From: Tolypeutes matacus
Lineage: Eukaryota > Chordata > Mammalia > Cingulata > Chlamyphoridae
Direction: 5' to 3'
Assembly (NCBI GenBank): GCA_026826555.1
Contig: JAKSZT010053887.1
Coordinates: 69,261,094-69,325,093, forward strand
DNA length: 64,000 bases
Below the pieces are notes generated by a model that saw only the letters and a program-made list of their open reading frames with translations, was not told the origin of the DNA and searched no databases. How positions within the stretch are numbered: position 1 is the stretch's first letter; every line of letters begins with the position of its first letter. Below are positions 47,307-59,735 of this stretch, in pieces. The position numbers were made by a program, and so were the translations under genes.

Positions 47307-47424
47307 GGGAAACTTAAGCTTTATGACCTGGTAACTGTGGACTTCTACCCCAAGTAAATACCCTTTATAAAAGCCAACCTATTTCTGGTATTTTGCATCA
47401 GCACCTCTTTGGCTGACTAATACA
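47307..47424 (+). mobile_element. 3' end of xenarthran MaLR-like LTR
   Basis: 'cttaagctttatgacctggt', 'cttctaccccaagtaaatac', 'ataaaagccaacctatttct', 'tattttgcatcagcacctct' and 'ttggctgactaatacag' match the end of the LTR at 39607-40283. It is a fragment, cut at its left by the L1 insertion. Confidence 0.75.
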
Positions 47425-49837
47425 GCAGGTAAGACCCTCACTGATCCATAACTTTGGGATGAGTGATTTGAGATTTTTTTTTTCTAAATGAGATATCATA
47501 GTGTAAAGATTATCTAAGATAATCTATTTTATGTCAGTATTTTCATATCACATTTTCATTTTAACTACAGCAGATTGAGGGCCTTTAGACTTAAAAAAAA
47601 AAAAAAAAAGGCTGAGGAAGTGATAGACAAATGTTGCATATAAGTTTCCAAATATTAATTCAACTATTTACCCACAAACTGTTCCCACCCATGCAAATGA
47701 AATAGAATGCCTCACACACAGTAGAACATCTCTCTAACTTACCATTAGTAAAATATTATAGTCCTGTGCAAATACTGTATAGTGCTAATGTCCAGAAAAA
47801 CTAAGATTATGAAAACATTACCATAGAAAAACTGATTTTATATATATCAGAGAGGATACAGATGTCAAGAATATATTTTTCAAAAATAGATTTTGAAAAT
47901 TCTGTTTTTCACTTCTCTATTAGCATTATAATGCTACAGGAAAAAAAAAGAATCTGACAGCTACATTATGGATTTATGTAAATTACTTACCACAAACTAA
48001 GCTAAATAGCAGATACTTATACAAAGGAAAAATGTTCCTAAGCAGGTGCAATAAAAATCCTTCATGACTGTCAAAAAACATACCCTGTGAACTCTCTCTT
48101 GAATTAATTTAGAATAATTTCCTCCAAATATAGAAGTCTTCATTTAGACTATCAACTTACAGTGGCCTTCTAAATGGCAAGCAAACATTCTTTATTATAC
48201 TTCCCATCTGATTATATGCAAACAATTAACTGCAAAGAAACTCACAGTATTTCAAGGATTTTTAGTATTAAATATTTAATGAAGTTTGAGTTTTAATTGT
48301 TTTTCCTCTTCAATTACTATTTGACTATTTCACACCCTGAGTATTAAAAAAATGTTACATCTACTTCTAATTTATTGCCATTCCATTTCAGAATGCTCCT
48401 TGACTTTATAAGATGATACAGAATAAATTAGAGCTCATTGATTTCCATTATAATCATAGGTATTGTGCAGCCACCATCATTATATCTGTTTTTCACTTTC
48501 TTTCTCTTCTATGTAAATAATGACAATATTTTCTATTAAAAAAATATAAGTTCTGAATAACAAACATCTTTGTGCTTTTTATTTGGCCTATTCTGTTTCT
48601 TAACTTGTTTAGTGTATACTTCCAAAGTTAGGGTAAACAAATTTGACTGCTGCATTCAAGATGAAAATATACTTTGATGTGGAATTTTGATTGCTTTTTC
48701 ATTCTAGTAGTGGCATTGAGAAAGACTGGTCACTGCCAGTTAGAAAATTGTTTTTAAAAATAGATTATGTAAACAAGAATATTTATGATTGTGCCAAATG
48801 GATTTTCCTTCCTCAAAAGATGGAAGGACAAAGATTATTTAATAATATCACAAAGAAACCTCAGTAATAGAGTTAAGTAGGGAGAAAACTGGTTTAGTTG
48901 ATGGGGGAAAAAATCTAAATTTCACCGTTATTTAATAAATTACATTTTATTATTTTCAGCTAGATCAAGGAACTAGAAACAAGCTTTAATTTCCTGTCAA
49001 ATATACTTAAACAGACATAGCCATCAATTTAAAAATTCAAATCTAGAACATTAGAAACAAGTTAAATCTTAGAAACTCAAGAATATAAATTTTTAAAGAT
49101 TTTTTCTTTGTTTAAATAATCCCTTAACAACTTCTTCTCAATATAGCTTTTGTAGAAAAAGTTACCATTTTTACTATTATGAAAGGAAGTGGTGCCTTGC
49201 ACATTCTTCTTCAATTGTTAGAAATTCTGAACAAATTAATCAATGGAACTAGATACAAGAAAACTAATTTAGGCAAAATGGCATAGGTCCTATATCATTA
49301 CTATTAATTTGCAACTAATATTTTAATATATTTTCTTTTCAGTCATGACACTGTTTTATTATAGTTGCTTGTACAGAATTTGAGTTAAATGAATAGATAT
49401 CTACAAAGAAGAAAATGAAAATAGTAAATAAACATATTTTTAAAAGTTCAATACCAAGAGTATCAATGATGTGTAAAATAATACAACTAAACTCACTTTT
49501 CTTTTATTGAATTAACAAATGATTCTAAATACCTATTTTCTAAATTCTTGAACTTTGCTGGTGGGTGGGTATATACCTTGGAAAAGACCTTCTACAGGGC
49601 AGCATAGTCCAATATACACATAGAATAATCAGCTAAAGTAATTTTCATTCTTTTTATTATGGTGAAAATATGGACTCATTAAAAATTCAGCAATAAGTTT
49701 ATTACTTAAACCATTGTACATTCATAAAATTGAAAACAGTGTGACCATTAAATATGAGAGAATAATAATAACTGGCATTGAAAAATGTCCATATATTAAC
49801 ATTAAATAGAAAACAGTCAATAAAACAATAGGAACTG
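47425..49837. other. Unassigned AT-rich stretch
   Basis: It holds an A-run at about 47593-47609. No gene, no frame above 60 codons, and no recognised repeat. Confidence 0.45.
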
Positions 49838-50389
49838 GTGAACAAAATTATTAACAGAGCAGGCCTAACTGCTATCTATTGAAAGACCTGCTTACAAGGT
49901 TAGCCCTTGACTGACATCTGGGAAGATGGGCTTCCACCACAATGAACTGATAAGAGTGGCTCACTGTGCCTAAACGTTTCTGCAAACAATATAGTTTATA
50001 TTGAATACCTGCTTTTCTTCCTGGAATCTGTCATTTGATTATGTGTTAGGCAGTGGGTGCCTCCATGATCAGCACCCCAAAAATCCCCTGGGTATTGAGT
50101 CTTTTATGAGCTTCCCTGGTAGAAAACACTTCACACATGTGGTTACAATTCATTGCTGGGGTGGTGAGGGCAGAATTAGTGTGCCTTTTGTAACTCCAAT
50201 GGAGGAGACTCTTGGGATCTTGTACCTGGTTCCTCCCAGACTTCATTCCATGTACCTTTTCCCTTTGCTGATTTTGCTTAGTATCTATTGCCATAATAAA
50301 TGAAAGTCATGAGTACAACCATATGTTGGGTCCTGTGAGGCCTTCTAGCAATCATTGAAATCAGGGATGGTCTTGGGAACTCCTGACAC
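49838..50389 (+). mobile_element. MLT2-type LTR (ERVL)
   Basis: The match to the MLT2 consensus is long and ordered: 'ctgctatctattgaaagacc', 'tgcttacaaggttagccctt', 'tcttcctggaatctgtcatt', 'gttaggcagtgggtgcctcc', 'ttgctgattttgcttagtat', 'gccataataaatgaaagtca' (polyadenylation signal), 'tgagtacaaccatatgttgg', and the end 'gaactcctgacaca'. The 100-codon frame at 50001-50303 and the antisense 82-codon frame are products of the LTR, not genes. The ends are within a few bases. Confidence 0.85.
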
Positions 50390-52829
50390 AGAAATGTATG
50401 ATCTATTTGGAAATAAAAATAACTATTTATAAATGAATAAGAGAAGACAAACAGCATATTAAGAGTGGTGAATCATAAGTAATGCTTTCTTAATATTACT
50501 CATCTTTATTGCTCTCCTGTCTACAATGAAAGTGTGTTGCTTTGGTTATTAAAAAGTAATAATATAGTCATTTAAATGATTGATTTATCCCTTGTTTCTG
50601 AAATTAAAACAAACACTCTAGAACAAATATAATGTTTACAAAAATTACAATATAATTGGAGGTAGTGAAATATGTGGTCAATACTAAATACATTGTTAGA
50701 GGATGTGGATGGCCTTTCATTATTGTGACCAGACCCAAAATGTTATTAATGCCTTCACTGCTTTCAAAGTAGTTCATTAATTGCTAAGATATGTAATTAC
50801 CCTACTGTCATTTTGCTTCTGAACACTACCACAAACCAAATCAATTAAATTCATAGTAAAAGCCAATCTCTGTATATGTTTGGCATTTTAATAATTTCAA
50901 TATGTGGATCACATTTTAGCTTTTACATAATTTTAGCTTCCATCCTCATGGTACTAGTTTTTTCAACATGAATAATTTATATTGAAATCTGAAGTTCCTT
51001 TGATTTTCTTGTCAATTATTCATCTTCATGTGATTATGGAAGATAATTTGAGCAAAACTTCAAAGAAAAATTATGAATGGACATAGCTGAAAATTTTTGT
51101 GATATTGGTTACATTTTTTCTAATGAAAAAAAAACTGTAAAGGAAATTATTTGTATAAAATACATGAATAAAATTTTAAAACAGTGTTTCAAATCTGTTC
51201 ACAGCAAGCTCTTAATCTACATGTGTATTAGTTTCCAAATCATATCTCCTAACAATAAGATGAATGTTCCTCTACTTCAAGTGACTTGGTTGCAAATAGA
51301 AGTCTTAATCTTTCCTCTTTGGTTAAAAATTCATATAATTATAAGTCATTTACACGTACAACTTCAAAGTATGGCTTAAATTTTTATCTCTACCAAAGAA
51401 TAGGGAAACTCAAAAAAATTAGGTTTGAATTTAATTTAACTTGCTTCTTGGTGCTAGTATAAAAAATGCTAACGTGTATGCTCAGAAATGTAGAAAGAAG
51501 GTATGATTCTTAAAATCTTATGAACCAACATTTTAAAAGACTCCTTTAAAGTAAATATTTGCCCTTAACTGAGCATTTCACAATCATAACTTTTTGAATA
51601 TTTATGTCATGAATTAAGCTACTGATGAAGAATTCAGAGTATACTTCTTACTTGGATAGAGGTTCTACCCTCAATGTCCCAACCCCTCAAAAAGCCAACA
51701 CAAAGCCAACCCAGAGTAAAGCATGGGAAAAAGAAAATATCTAAACTTCATATCAAAACTAGGTCTCTAATGGGGTCTGGGGAGATGGGGGGATAAAATT
51801 TGCAAAACAAAGTATTAATTTTACCTAGTCTTGTCTCCTTAAAACAGGTGTCCTTTGAAAACCCCATAGAAATGATAAATAGCTATTTCAGAATGAGATT
51901 TTATTTTTAGTTTTCTGAACTAATTTAATAAACCAGTGTCTTATTCTCTCTTTTCACTGTTCCTCATTTTTCCATCAGGCATACCTGATCTTCCTGAGGA
52001 CAATGTGTTCTAAGCTGGTTAAAAATTCCTACTTACAGACTACATGGCTATAAACAGCCCCATCACCCAGCACTGCCAAGACAGCCCACAATGTCTATGC
52101 TGTTTATTAAGAGGGACCAAAGAGATCACAGCCACGTCAAAAAAAATCTGAAAATCAAGTTTTTTTTTTTTTATTCTGTGTACTTTTTTTTTTTTCTCTT
52201 GAGAGACAGTGTAAGCAATTGATTGTCTCCAGCTCACAAATTTGCAGAACTATTAGGAAATTAATGGTTGATCTGTCAATTAACACTCATTGCTTTTGAA
52301 CTAAATACCATAAAATTCTTAAGGACAGACAAATTTTATGAAGCATTTCTAAGGTATCTGTCTGTATTATAAATCAGGCATGCTACTCTTTGAAAAAAGC
52401 TACATTACCCACATGCAACTATAGTTTATCTCTAAACTGAGTTTTGGAGAGCATGAACTTCCCAGACACACATTAGGACTCCTATTTGAATTTCCAAGTC
52501 AGATCATGGCATAAAAGTTTGATGTCTTCTAGAAATGGAAAAAAATATATAGGAAAAAAAATCCTTGCACAAGTGAACCTTCTGATCTGAACAAAAGAAG
52601 TGTCTAGAAAATTCTGGCCTAAGTATTCATATAACTGGGAGGAAAAAAAGAACAATGTAAGCATATATTTATTTGATGAAACTTACAAGCTAAAATTATT
52701 CTTTAGTCCCAATATATTAATTTTTAAAAATAACACCACATATACTTGTAGAAGATGAACATCAAAAAGGTGAGACAAGAAAGAAAAGCCAGTGGTTCAA
52801 AATTCTCCTTTATTCATAAGCCAGAAACC
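50390..52829. other. Unassigned AT-rich stretch
   Basis: No gene supported. The 100-codon frame at 51077-51379 shows no domain and biased AT-rich codons. Two T-runs lie near 52160-52196. Confidence 0.45.
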
Positions 52830-53110
52830 TAGAAATCATCCATGACTTCCATAATTATTTGCTAAGCCTGGACAATTCTCTCTCTTAAATATTTCCAGAA
52901 TTCACTTACATTTTTTTCCACTTCTGGTCATCTTACTCTTGTCTAAGCTACTATAATTTCTTGACTTTACTACAGCAACATACAAATAACTTCTCTCCCT
53001 GGTTCCAGATATTTCAACTTTCAGTTTACTCCTCACACCAAAACTAGAACAATATTCTTAAAAACATATATCCAGTCTTCTCTTCTCTATCCACTTAGTG
53101 TATAAAAAGC
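52830..53110 (+). mobile_element. LINE-2 fragment
   Basis: 'gaaatcatccatgacttcc', 'cttctggtcatcttactctt', 'gtctaagctactataatttc', 'cttgactttactacagcaac' and 'tatccagtcttctcttctct' follow the L2 ORF2 3' and UTR region in order. It is decayed. Confidence 0.6.
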
Positions 53111-53589
53111 TGCAAGGAATGTTACTTCAGTGAGAGTAAGCAAAAGTTGTATAAACAAGATTGTAACCTTTATTGATCATAAGACAACTGATAATGTGAA
53201 TTGCAAGGAGGGGCAGGAACTTCTGAGGAGAGATGGAGTAATGAACAGAGCACTGGATGAGGAGGAGCCAGCCAACATAGAAGAGGGTAAAAGGAAATTT
53301 AACAATTTGCTAAAGGTGGAAAGTAGATTTCCTTGTCATTCTATATTATCTTGGATCTCCAGACACAAAGAACATTTCCACACATTGGCAAGGTATTTTC
53401 CTTGGGTTTCTATTTGGAAATGGAATGGTGGGTGGCACCAGAGGAGGAATGTGTAGAGCTGATTGCCCCACACCCACATCATGAGACTCTATTTCCCAAA
53501 ATTCAGAAGGGTGCACTTGTTGTGGAAGGACAAAACAGATGTAAGCATTTTAGCATCTGGAACAATGAATCACCATATCTAGGATAAGG
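53111..53589. other. Unassigned, possibly HAL1 5' part
   Basis: Overlapping frames of 108 and 84 codons (53130-53587) lack recognisable domains. The purine-rich composition would suit a HAL1 5' UTR, but the HAL1 start is not defined. Confidence 0.35.
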
Positions 53590-53741
53590 TTTAAGACATC
53601 AAGCAAAAGATGTCAACTCTGAGGAGAGAGCAAAAACAGAGGGGAGATGACATTGGGGATCTCTTCTTATCTCCCTATCCTGCCCCCAGGACCAGGAACT
53701 CAGAGAAAACTAAAGATAAAATGTGTTAAAAGCCATCAGGT

Positions 53742-54178
53742 ATTGCCAATATAAGTAAATATAGAGTATATATCTATAGTGTTTCACAAAGCTTAGACCT
53801 TTACCTTCCAGCTGCCCCACAGTGCTTGGATATTTCAGAGAGTCGTTGGGTATATGTGTATAGTTCCAGCGCACATAAGCTAGCAAAAATGTATTTCTAG
53901 GAGCACTATCCTGTTTTCAACATGAAGCCATGCACATAGAACTCAACATAAACTTCATTGCGCAAACTTACTGTAGTTAATTTTGTCACGAACTCTGAAT
54001 TTATGGACTGAATCGAATGCTTCCAAAAACGTTTGCAAACATTGTTATGCAAGAAATTATAAAATGAAGATTTATACAATTGTGGTTTAAGCTGTACTGA
54101 ATTAAATCTGTGGAATGCATTGTGAACTGTAAAAGCAAAGTATCAATAAAGCTTATAGACTTAAAAAAAAAAAAAAAA
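53742..54178 (+). pseudogene. Retrocopy of an mRNA 3' UTR
   Basis: The insert ends with the polyadenylation signal AATAAA (54145-54150), 12 bases of spacer and a 20-base A-run. It is bracketed by a perfect 14-bp duplication AAAAGCCATCAGGT (53728-53741 and 54179-54192). Its composition is that of a vertebrate 3' UTR, with no open frame. It is a 5'-truncated processed copy made by L1 machinery. I have a weak recollection that the end resembles the BTG1 3' UTR, but this is unverified and no symbol is assigned. The intact tail and perfect duplication suggest a fairly recent insertion. Confidence 0.85.
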
Positions 54179-54300
54179 AAAAGCCATCAGGTGAAGATCC
54201 AACCCTGGTCCCAAGGAACAGGGACTGACATAAACAAGATGACATAAGAGATCCCCTGAAAAGTCCTCCCCAGAGATTCAGTGTATAAAAGGGAAAATCC

Positions 54301-54637
54301 TAGAGTCTTCGGATCCGTAGTCAGAGAGTGTGGTCTGCGGTGTGGACTGTGGTCTGTGGTTGGTGGCGGGGCTTCAGGATGTGTGGGTTCATTGAGGTTG
54401 GTGGGCCACACTGTGGGAGATGTTTGTGTGGGATGTGGTGGGAGGTGTGGGAGGTGGGCAACATGGGAATCCCAGTGGGTTCCATGTAGTGTTTTGGGTA
54501 ATCTAAGCACCTCTTAAAATATATGCATATATATATATATATATAAATAACATTTTTGTAAGCAAATACACATATATGCATATATATTTATATATCATTT
54601 TACAAATAAAAAAATAAAATAAAAAAAACAAAAAAAA
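54301..54637 (+). mobile_element. L1-mobilised chimeric-looking insert
   Basis: It is flanked by a perfect 14-bp duplication AAAAGGGAAAATCC (54287-54300 and 54638-54651) and ends in an A-rich tail (about 54606-54637). The 5' 190 bases are GT- and GGTG-rich with no match that I know. The 3' 115 bases are the module shared with 26086-26198, whose beginning resembles the L1 3' terminus. A fusion of an unrelated RNA to a retrotransposon 3' end by template switching would give this layout, and so would a small non-autonomous family. The overlapping 107-, 78- and 86-codon frames are by-products. Confidence 0.75.
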
Positions 54638-55949
54638 AAAAGGGAAAATCCCACTTGCTTAGAGCTCTGGAAGATGGTAGAGACTGGAGAAGGAATCCAC
54701 AAATACTGAACCAAAGGAAAAGAAAAATAGTTAGGTAACTTCTGTCCCAGACTGCTGGTCAACTTCCCTCCCTCTCACCCCCACCACACACACTCAGTCT
54801 CATGGAGTTTGGGAGTTGTTCAGATGCAGTAGCCCAGACCCCTCCACCTCCTAACAAGGACAGAGACAATAGAGCTACCCACAACAGGCAGTTGGAGCCC
54901 CATGCATATCCACTCACAAGGACCCAAGACCACAGAGACCTAAGGCAGAACAAAAGCTGCTGAAGAATGCTGCATGCAAAAAGGCCTCTGAGGGTACAGG
55001 AGGAAATAGAGACCACAGTAGAACTGGGCTGGCAAATGGTGAGCTCACTCAATCCAGTTTCTGTTGGCTGGACATGTAAACACACAATGGACTTTTCTGG
55101 AGCGACCAACCTTTCTAAATGGACCCTATCTGTCTTGCCAGTATGGGATGTCCTAAGGGGGAAGGAACCAGAAGCAGAAAAGCTTACAGAGAAAAAAAGG
55201 GATGGAGGTTAAACTGAATTGCTCTAAGATAGGAAGGTCCCAGAACTGAAAAGTATAAGGAAAACAGGGTACTGATTGAGGGAGAGATTTTAAGGAAATC
55301 ATAGGATCTGGGGAAAAAAATCTTCACATAAAACAGACAGAATAGATCAAGATTCCTGGAGTAAGAACAGAGGAAAGGAAGCTTTCTCCTTGTGGTAAAA
55401 CAATTACACAAAAGGGCAATCTTAAAAAATGTACTGCATATCTAGGGCAAGAATCAGATGAAGAAGTTGAACTGTTAAACACAGGCTATTCTAAAGTTCT
55501 AGAATAAGTTGGGCCAAGCATCAAAGAAGACCCTTAAACAAAGTTAATCAACAATATAACCCTAGACAAGATAGAGAAACAGACATTTGGAGTTAACTCA
55601 TAAAGATAATCAGATGGCTAGACATCAGCAAAAAATTAAAAGTCATACTAAGAAACAATAAGATAGCCTCAGTTAAAGGAAAAGACACAGAATTTGGAAC
55701 ATAATCAAAAAAGTACAAACAAATCTCCTAAATCAATTCAAGGAGATTAAGGAAATATAAATAAAGAGATAAAGGATATTAAGAAGAAAATGTATGCATA
55801 TAAAAAAGAATTTGAAAGTATAGAAAAAGTATAACAGAAATTATGGGGATAAAAAGCAGAATAGAAGAGATTAAAATACACCAGGGGCATACAATAGCAG
55901 ATTTAAACAGGCAGAAAGAAAGAACCGGTGAATTAGAAGATAGGACAAT

Positions 55950-56358
55950 CTAAATCATACAGTCAGAAGAAGAGATAAAGAAAATAATTTTAAAAATGAG
56001 AAGTTTCTCGGGGATTTGAGTGACAGAATGAAGCACACAAACATGCACATCAAGGATATCCCAGAAGGAGAAGAGAAGGGAAAAGAGAGAAAGAATATTT
56101 AAGGAAACAATGGCTGAAAATTTCCCAATTCTTATGAAATACATAAATATATATGTTCAAGAAGTGCAACATACTCCAAACAGAATAAATCTTAATAGAT
56201 CTACTCTAAGACACATATTAATCAGAATGTCAAATGCTGAAGATAAAAAGAGAATTCTGAGAGCAGCAAGAGAAAAGCAAATTATCACATACAAAGGATC
56301 CCCAATAAAACTAAGTGCCAATTTCTCATCAGAAAACATAGAGTTGAGAAGTCCCTGA
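55950..56358 (+). pseudogene. HAL1 ORF1 C-terminal remnant
   Basis: The frame 56110-56358 translates to a segment with TPNRINLNRSTLRHILIRM, EDKKRILRAAREKQIITYKG and SPIKLSANFSSE, the conserved RRM-to-C-terminal-domain part of L1-type ORF1 proteins, an RNA-binding trimeric chaperone. It stops at codon 83. The coiled-coil part upstream is only traceable in broken frames (about 55700-56100). It cannot make a full protein. Confidence 0.85.
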
Positions 56359-56555
56359 CGTGGTATATTTAAGGTACTGAAAGAGAAATACTGTGAGGCA
56401 AGAATTCTTTATCCAGCAAATATGTTCTTCAAAAATGAGGGAGAGTTTAATATATTCACAGACAAACAGAAACTGAGAGCATTCACCAACAAAAGACCTG
56501 CCCTAGAATAATTACTAAAGGGATTCTGCAGGTTGAAAGGAAAAGACAGGAGAGA

Positions 56556-58516
56556 AAGGGAAAAGATATTCGATCTGAAGTGAAACCAGAGCATGTTGAG
56601 TATATGGGTATCCCCTATAGTCTGTACATGACTTTTCTGTAACCTAAAGCTTCTTTGAAGACAAAATGAAAAAATAAGACACTAGGGGAATAAATGGAAG
56701 AAAATGTCACTGTTCATACAAGACAGCAAATCTTACACTGATGAAAAACATAATGTCAATTTTTTAAATTTTATATTTTTTATTATTTCCAATTTTTTTT
56801 AAAAATTGTATTTTTTTGTTATTTTTAAAACTATCATTATTATTTCATTTTCCTATTAATAGTATTTGGTTATTTTGTTGGTTTCATTTTTTAAGAAGTT
56901 TTAGATCACAGAAGGGTTACAACTATGGCAGGGGAAAGTCATTGCTGCTGGGTGTCAGTGACAGGGGATGCATGGGTGGAGGTTCACTTTGGGCATACCT
57001 AAAAGGCATATGAATGTGTTCAAGTGTTCATGGGACATTGTCACGATGGTGGAGATTTACACAATAACCAAAAGAATATCAAATTCCCATCCTGGGGAGT
57101 TCTGCCACATTTTCTAATGGGACAGCAAGAATATCCCCAAGTACAGGGGCAGCAACTAGGGAAAGAGGATGGACACGTGATGTGCCCTTGATATTGATGA
57201 CTGTACTTATGAACCTTTAATTTTGAAATTGAAACTTAGCCTAGTATTATAGGATTCCTAAGATTTACTTCCTGAGAGCCTCCTTGTTGCTCAAATGTAG
57301 TGTCTCTCTAAGCCAAACTCAGCATATAAATGCATTACCTTCCCCCCAGGGTGGGACATGACTCCAGGGGGTGAGAATCCTGGCACTGAGGGATTACTAC
57401 CAAGTGCCAACTAGCAATGCAACTGGAAAAAGACCTTGACCAAAAGGGGGAAAGGGTAAAGACAAATGAGTTTATATAGCTAAGAACTTCTAAGTGAGTC
57501 AGGAGGTCATTCCAGAGGTTATGCTTATGCATGTCTCAGCAGGATCTCATTGATTGCCACAGTAAATATAACCTCAAATAGCAGGGCTCCTGAGGGTTCT
57601 GGAGACATCCAGACACTATGGGCAAGACAGACAGCTCAGGAGTTTGGTGTCCTGCCAGTGGGCCCTACTGTGGAATTTATGCTCCCCAGTGTGACAGAGT
57701 TGGACTCTGTTCTCGTTTCCCTACACGTGGCTCTACTGCCCCTTCTATTTGGACCTATAGTTAGTACTAGAGTTGATAGGTATATGTTCAAGAAACTTAA
57801 ATCTTTCAACTGTTCATGTGCCAGTTTGGCCCTGAATCTCAACAGAGTTGCAGCATCTACTCTCCAGTTCATTGGACTCACCCAGGACAACTAATAAGGA
57901 GATGATGATGGACAATGACCATCCCAAGGAACAGAGAAAGTCTGCAAATGCAAGCAGGGTAGCCTCCATCTGCCCCATGGGATCTAAGCCCCCTCTTAAT
58001 TAGAGGCAGAACGGGCATCACCATCCCAGAATCCTCAGGATTGGGGAATGAACAATGGACCAGAGTAGACTTACTGTTATTCTGCTATAGACCTATTGTT
58101 ATTCTAGCAATGGAAGAACTTTTATCATTGATGTGGAAGCAGTGGCCACCAGAGGTTCTGGGGTAGGGAGAGGGAAAAATAGGTGCAATATGGGGGCATT
58201 TTCAGTTCATGGGAATTGCCCTGAATGACATTGCAATGACAGATACAGGCCATTATATATCTTTTCTTAACTTATAAAATTGTGTGGGAGAAAGTATAAA
58301 CTACAATGTAAATTATAATCCATGCTTACTGGCAATGCTCTAAAATGTGTTCATCAATTGCAACAAATGTACCACACAAATAAAGGATGTTGTTAATGTG
58401 GGAAAATGTGGGAGGGGTAGGGAGCAGGGCATATGGGAGTCCCCTATATTTTTTAGGTAACTTTTATGTAATCTAAATATCTTTAAAAAAATTAAAAAGT
58501 ATATATATATATATAT
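56556..58516 (+). mobile_element. 5'-truncated L1 copy consisting of 3' UTR only
   Basis: It is nested in the HAL1 with a 13-bp duplication AAGACAGGAGAGA (56543-56555 and 58517-58529). It starts within block 1 of the long L1 3' UTR and runs through all of block 2 ('gacatgactccaggggg', 'ggttatgcttatgcatgtct', 'gatctaagccccctcttaat', 'gcaacaaatgtaccacac'), ending with an A-rich tail and (AT)n. It is collinear with 42890-40950 in opposite orientation and is what links the two 3'-UTR blocks. The 114- and 84-codon frames at 57550-57894 are non-coding sequence. Confidence 0.85.
58499..58516. repeat. (AT)n tract at the tail of the L1 copy
   Basis: About nine TA dinucleotides lie next to the target duplication. 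Confidence 0.85.
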
Positions 58517-59486
58517 AAGACAGGAGAGAGTAGCTTGAAGTAGTGTGAAGAAATAAGGGTTATCAGTAAGGGTAACTAAAGGGGTAAATGCAAAACCCAA
58601 TAGTACTGTATCCTTAATATATAACACTACTCTTTAATTGCTAGAAGAGTCAGAATACAATTGAATAAGAAAAGGGCATAATTCCTGATAATGGATATGC
58701 AAAATATAAAGTGGTAAAGTGGAACAAAAACAGGATAAGGATGGGGAAGACAGGCATATGAGAGCAGAGAACATGTATGCCATTGAAGTTAAGTGAGGAT
58801 CTTTTCAAATTAGGAAGCTACAAATGTAGATTGTGTAATACAAACCCCCGGGTAACCACAAAAATGTATTTTAAAAAACATAAACAGAAACAGAAATGAG
58901 AAAAGGATTATTCAGATAGACAATAAAAGATCAACTGTATAGAAAAGGATGTTGCCCTAAAAGAATTGAAAGCAGGGACTTGAGTAGATATTCACAAACT
59001 GATTCATAGAATTATTCACAATTGTCAAAAGATGGAGGTAACTCAAGTGTCCATCAACTAAGGAATGGGTAAGTAAATTTTGGTGTGTTCATATGATGGA
59101 ATATTATTCAGCCATAAAAGGAATGATGTCCTGATGCATGCTACAACATGGATGAACTTTGAAGATTGTGCTGAGTGAAAGAAGCCTGATATAAAAGCAC
59201 AAATATTATATGATATCACTGATATGAAATAATTATAACAAGCAAACTAATAAATTTAAAATCTAGAATACAGGTTACCAGGATAGATCTGGGTCAGAGA
59301 ATGGGGAAATGATGCTTAATTTGTACAGAATTTCTATTTAGGTGGATTGGAAATGTTTGGAAATGAGGGGTGGTGAAGGTAGCACATTATTGTGACTATA
59401 ATTAACAGCATTGAACTGTATAGGTGAATGTGATTAAAAGGGGAAACTTTTGGGCATATATTTTTCTAGAATAAAAATTAAAAGAG

Positions 59487-59610
59487 AGAAGCAGATGTGA
59501 TTCATACAGTTGAGCACCTGCTTCCCACATGGGAGGTCCCAGGTTCAGTTCCTGGTTCCTCGTAAAAAACAAACAAACAAAAAAAAAAACAATCAACAAG
59601 CAAAACAAAT
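59487..59610 (+). repeat. tRNA-derived SINE, DAS type
   Basis: 'gaagcagatgtgattcatac' (A-box region, partly degraded), 'cttcccacatgggaggtccc' and the B-box 'ggttcagttcctgg' are followed by an A-rich tail with (AAAC)n. It is the first of two SINEs in tandem near the HAL1 3' end. Confidence 0.85.
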
Positions 59611-59626
59611 GTAAAAAGCAACTCAG

Positions 59627-59735
59627 GAAAGCTGATGTGGCTCAGTGGTTGAGTGCTGGCTTCCCATATTCAAGGTCCTGGGTTCAATCTCCAGTCCCCA
59701 GTACCTCAAAAAAATAAAAATAAAAAAATTTAAAA
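59627..59735 (+). repeat. tRNA-derived SINE, DAS type
   Basis: 'gctgatgtggctcagtggtt' (clear A-box), 'ggcttcccatattcaaggtc' and the B-box 'gggttcaatctcc', then an A-rich tail with (AAAAAT)n. Its better-preserved A-box suggests that it inserted into the tail of the first SINE. Confidence 0.9.
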
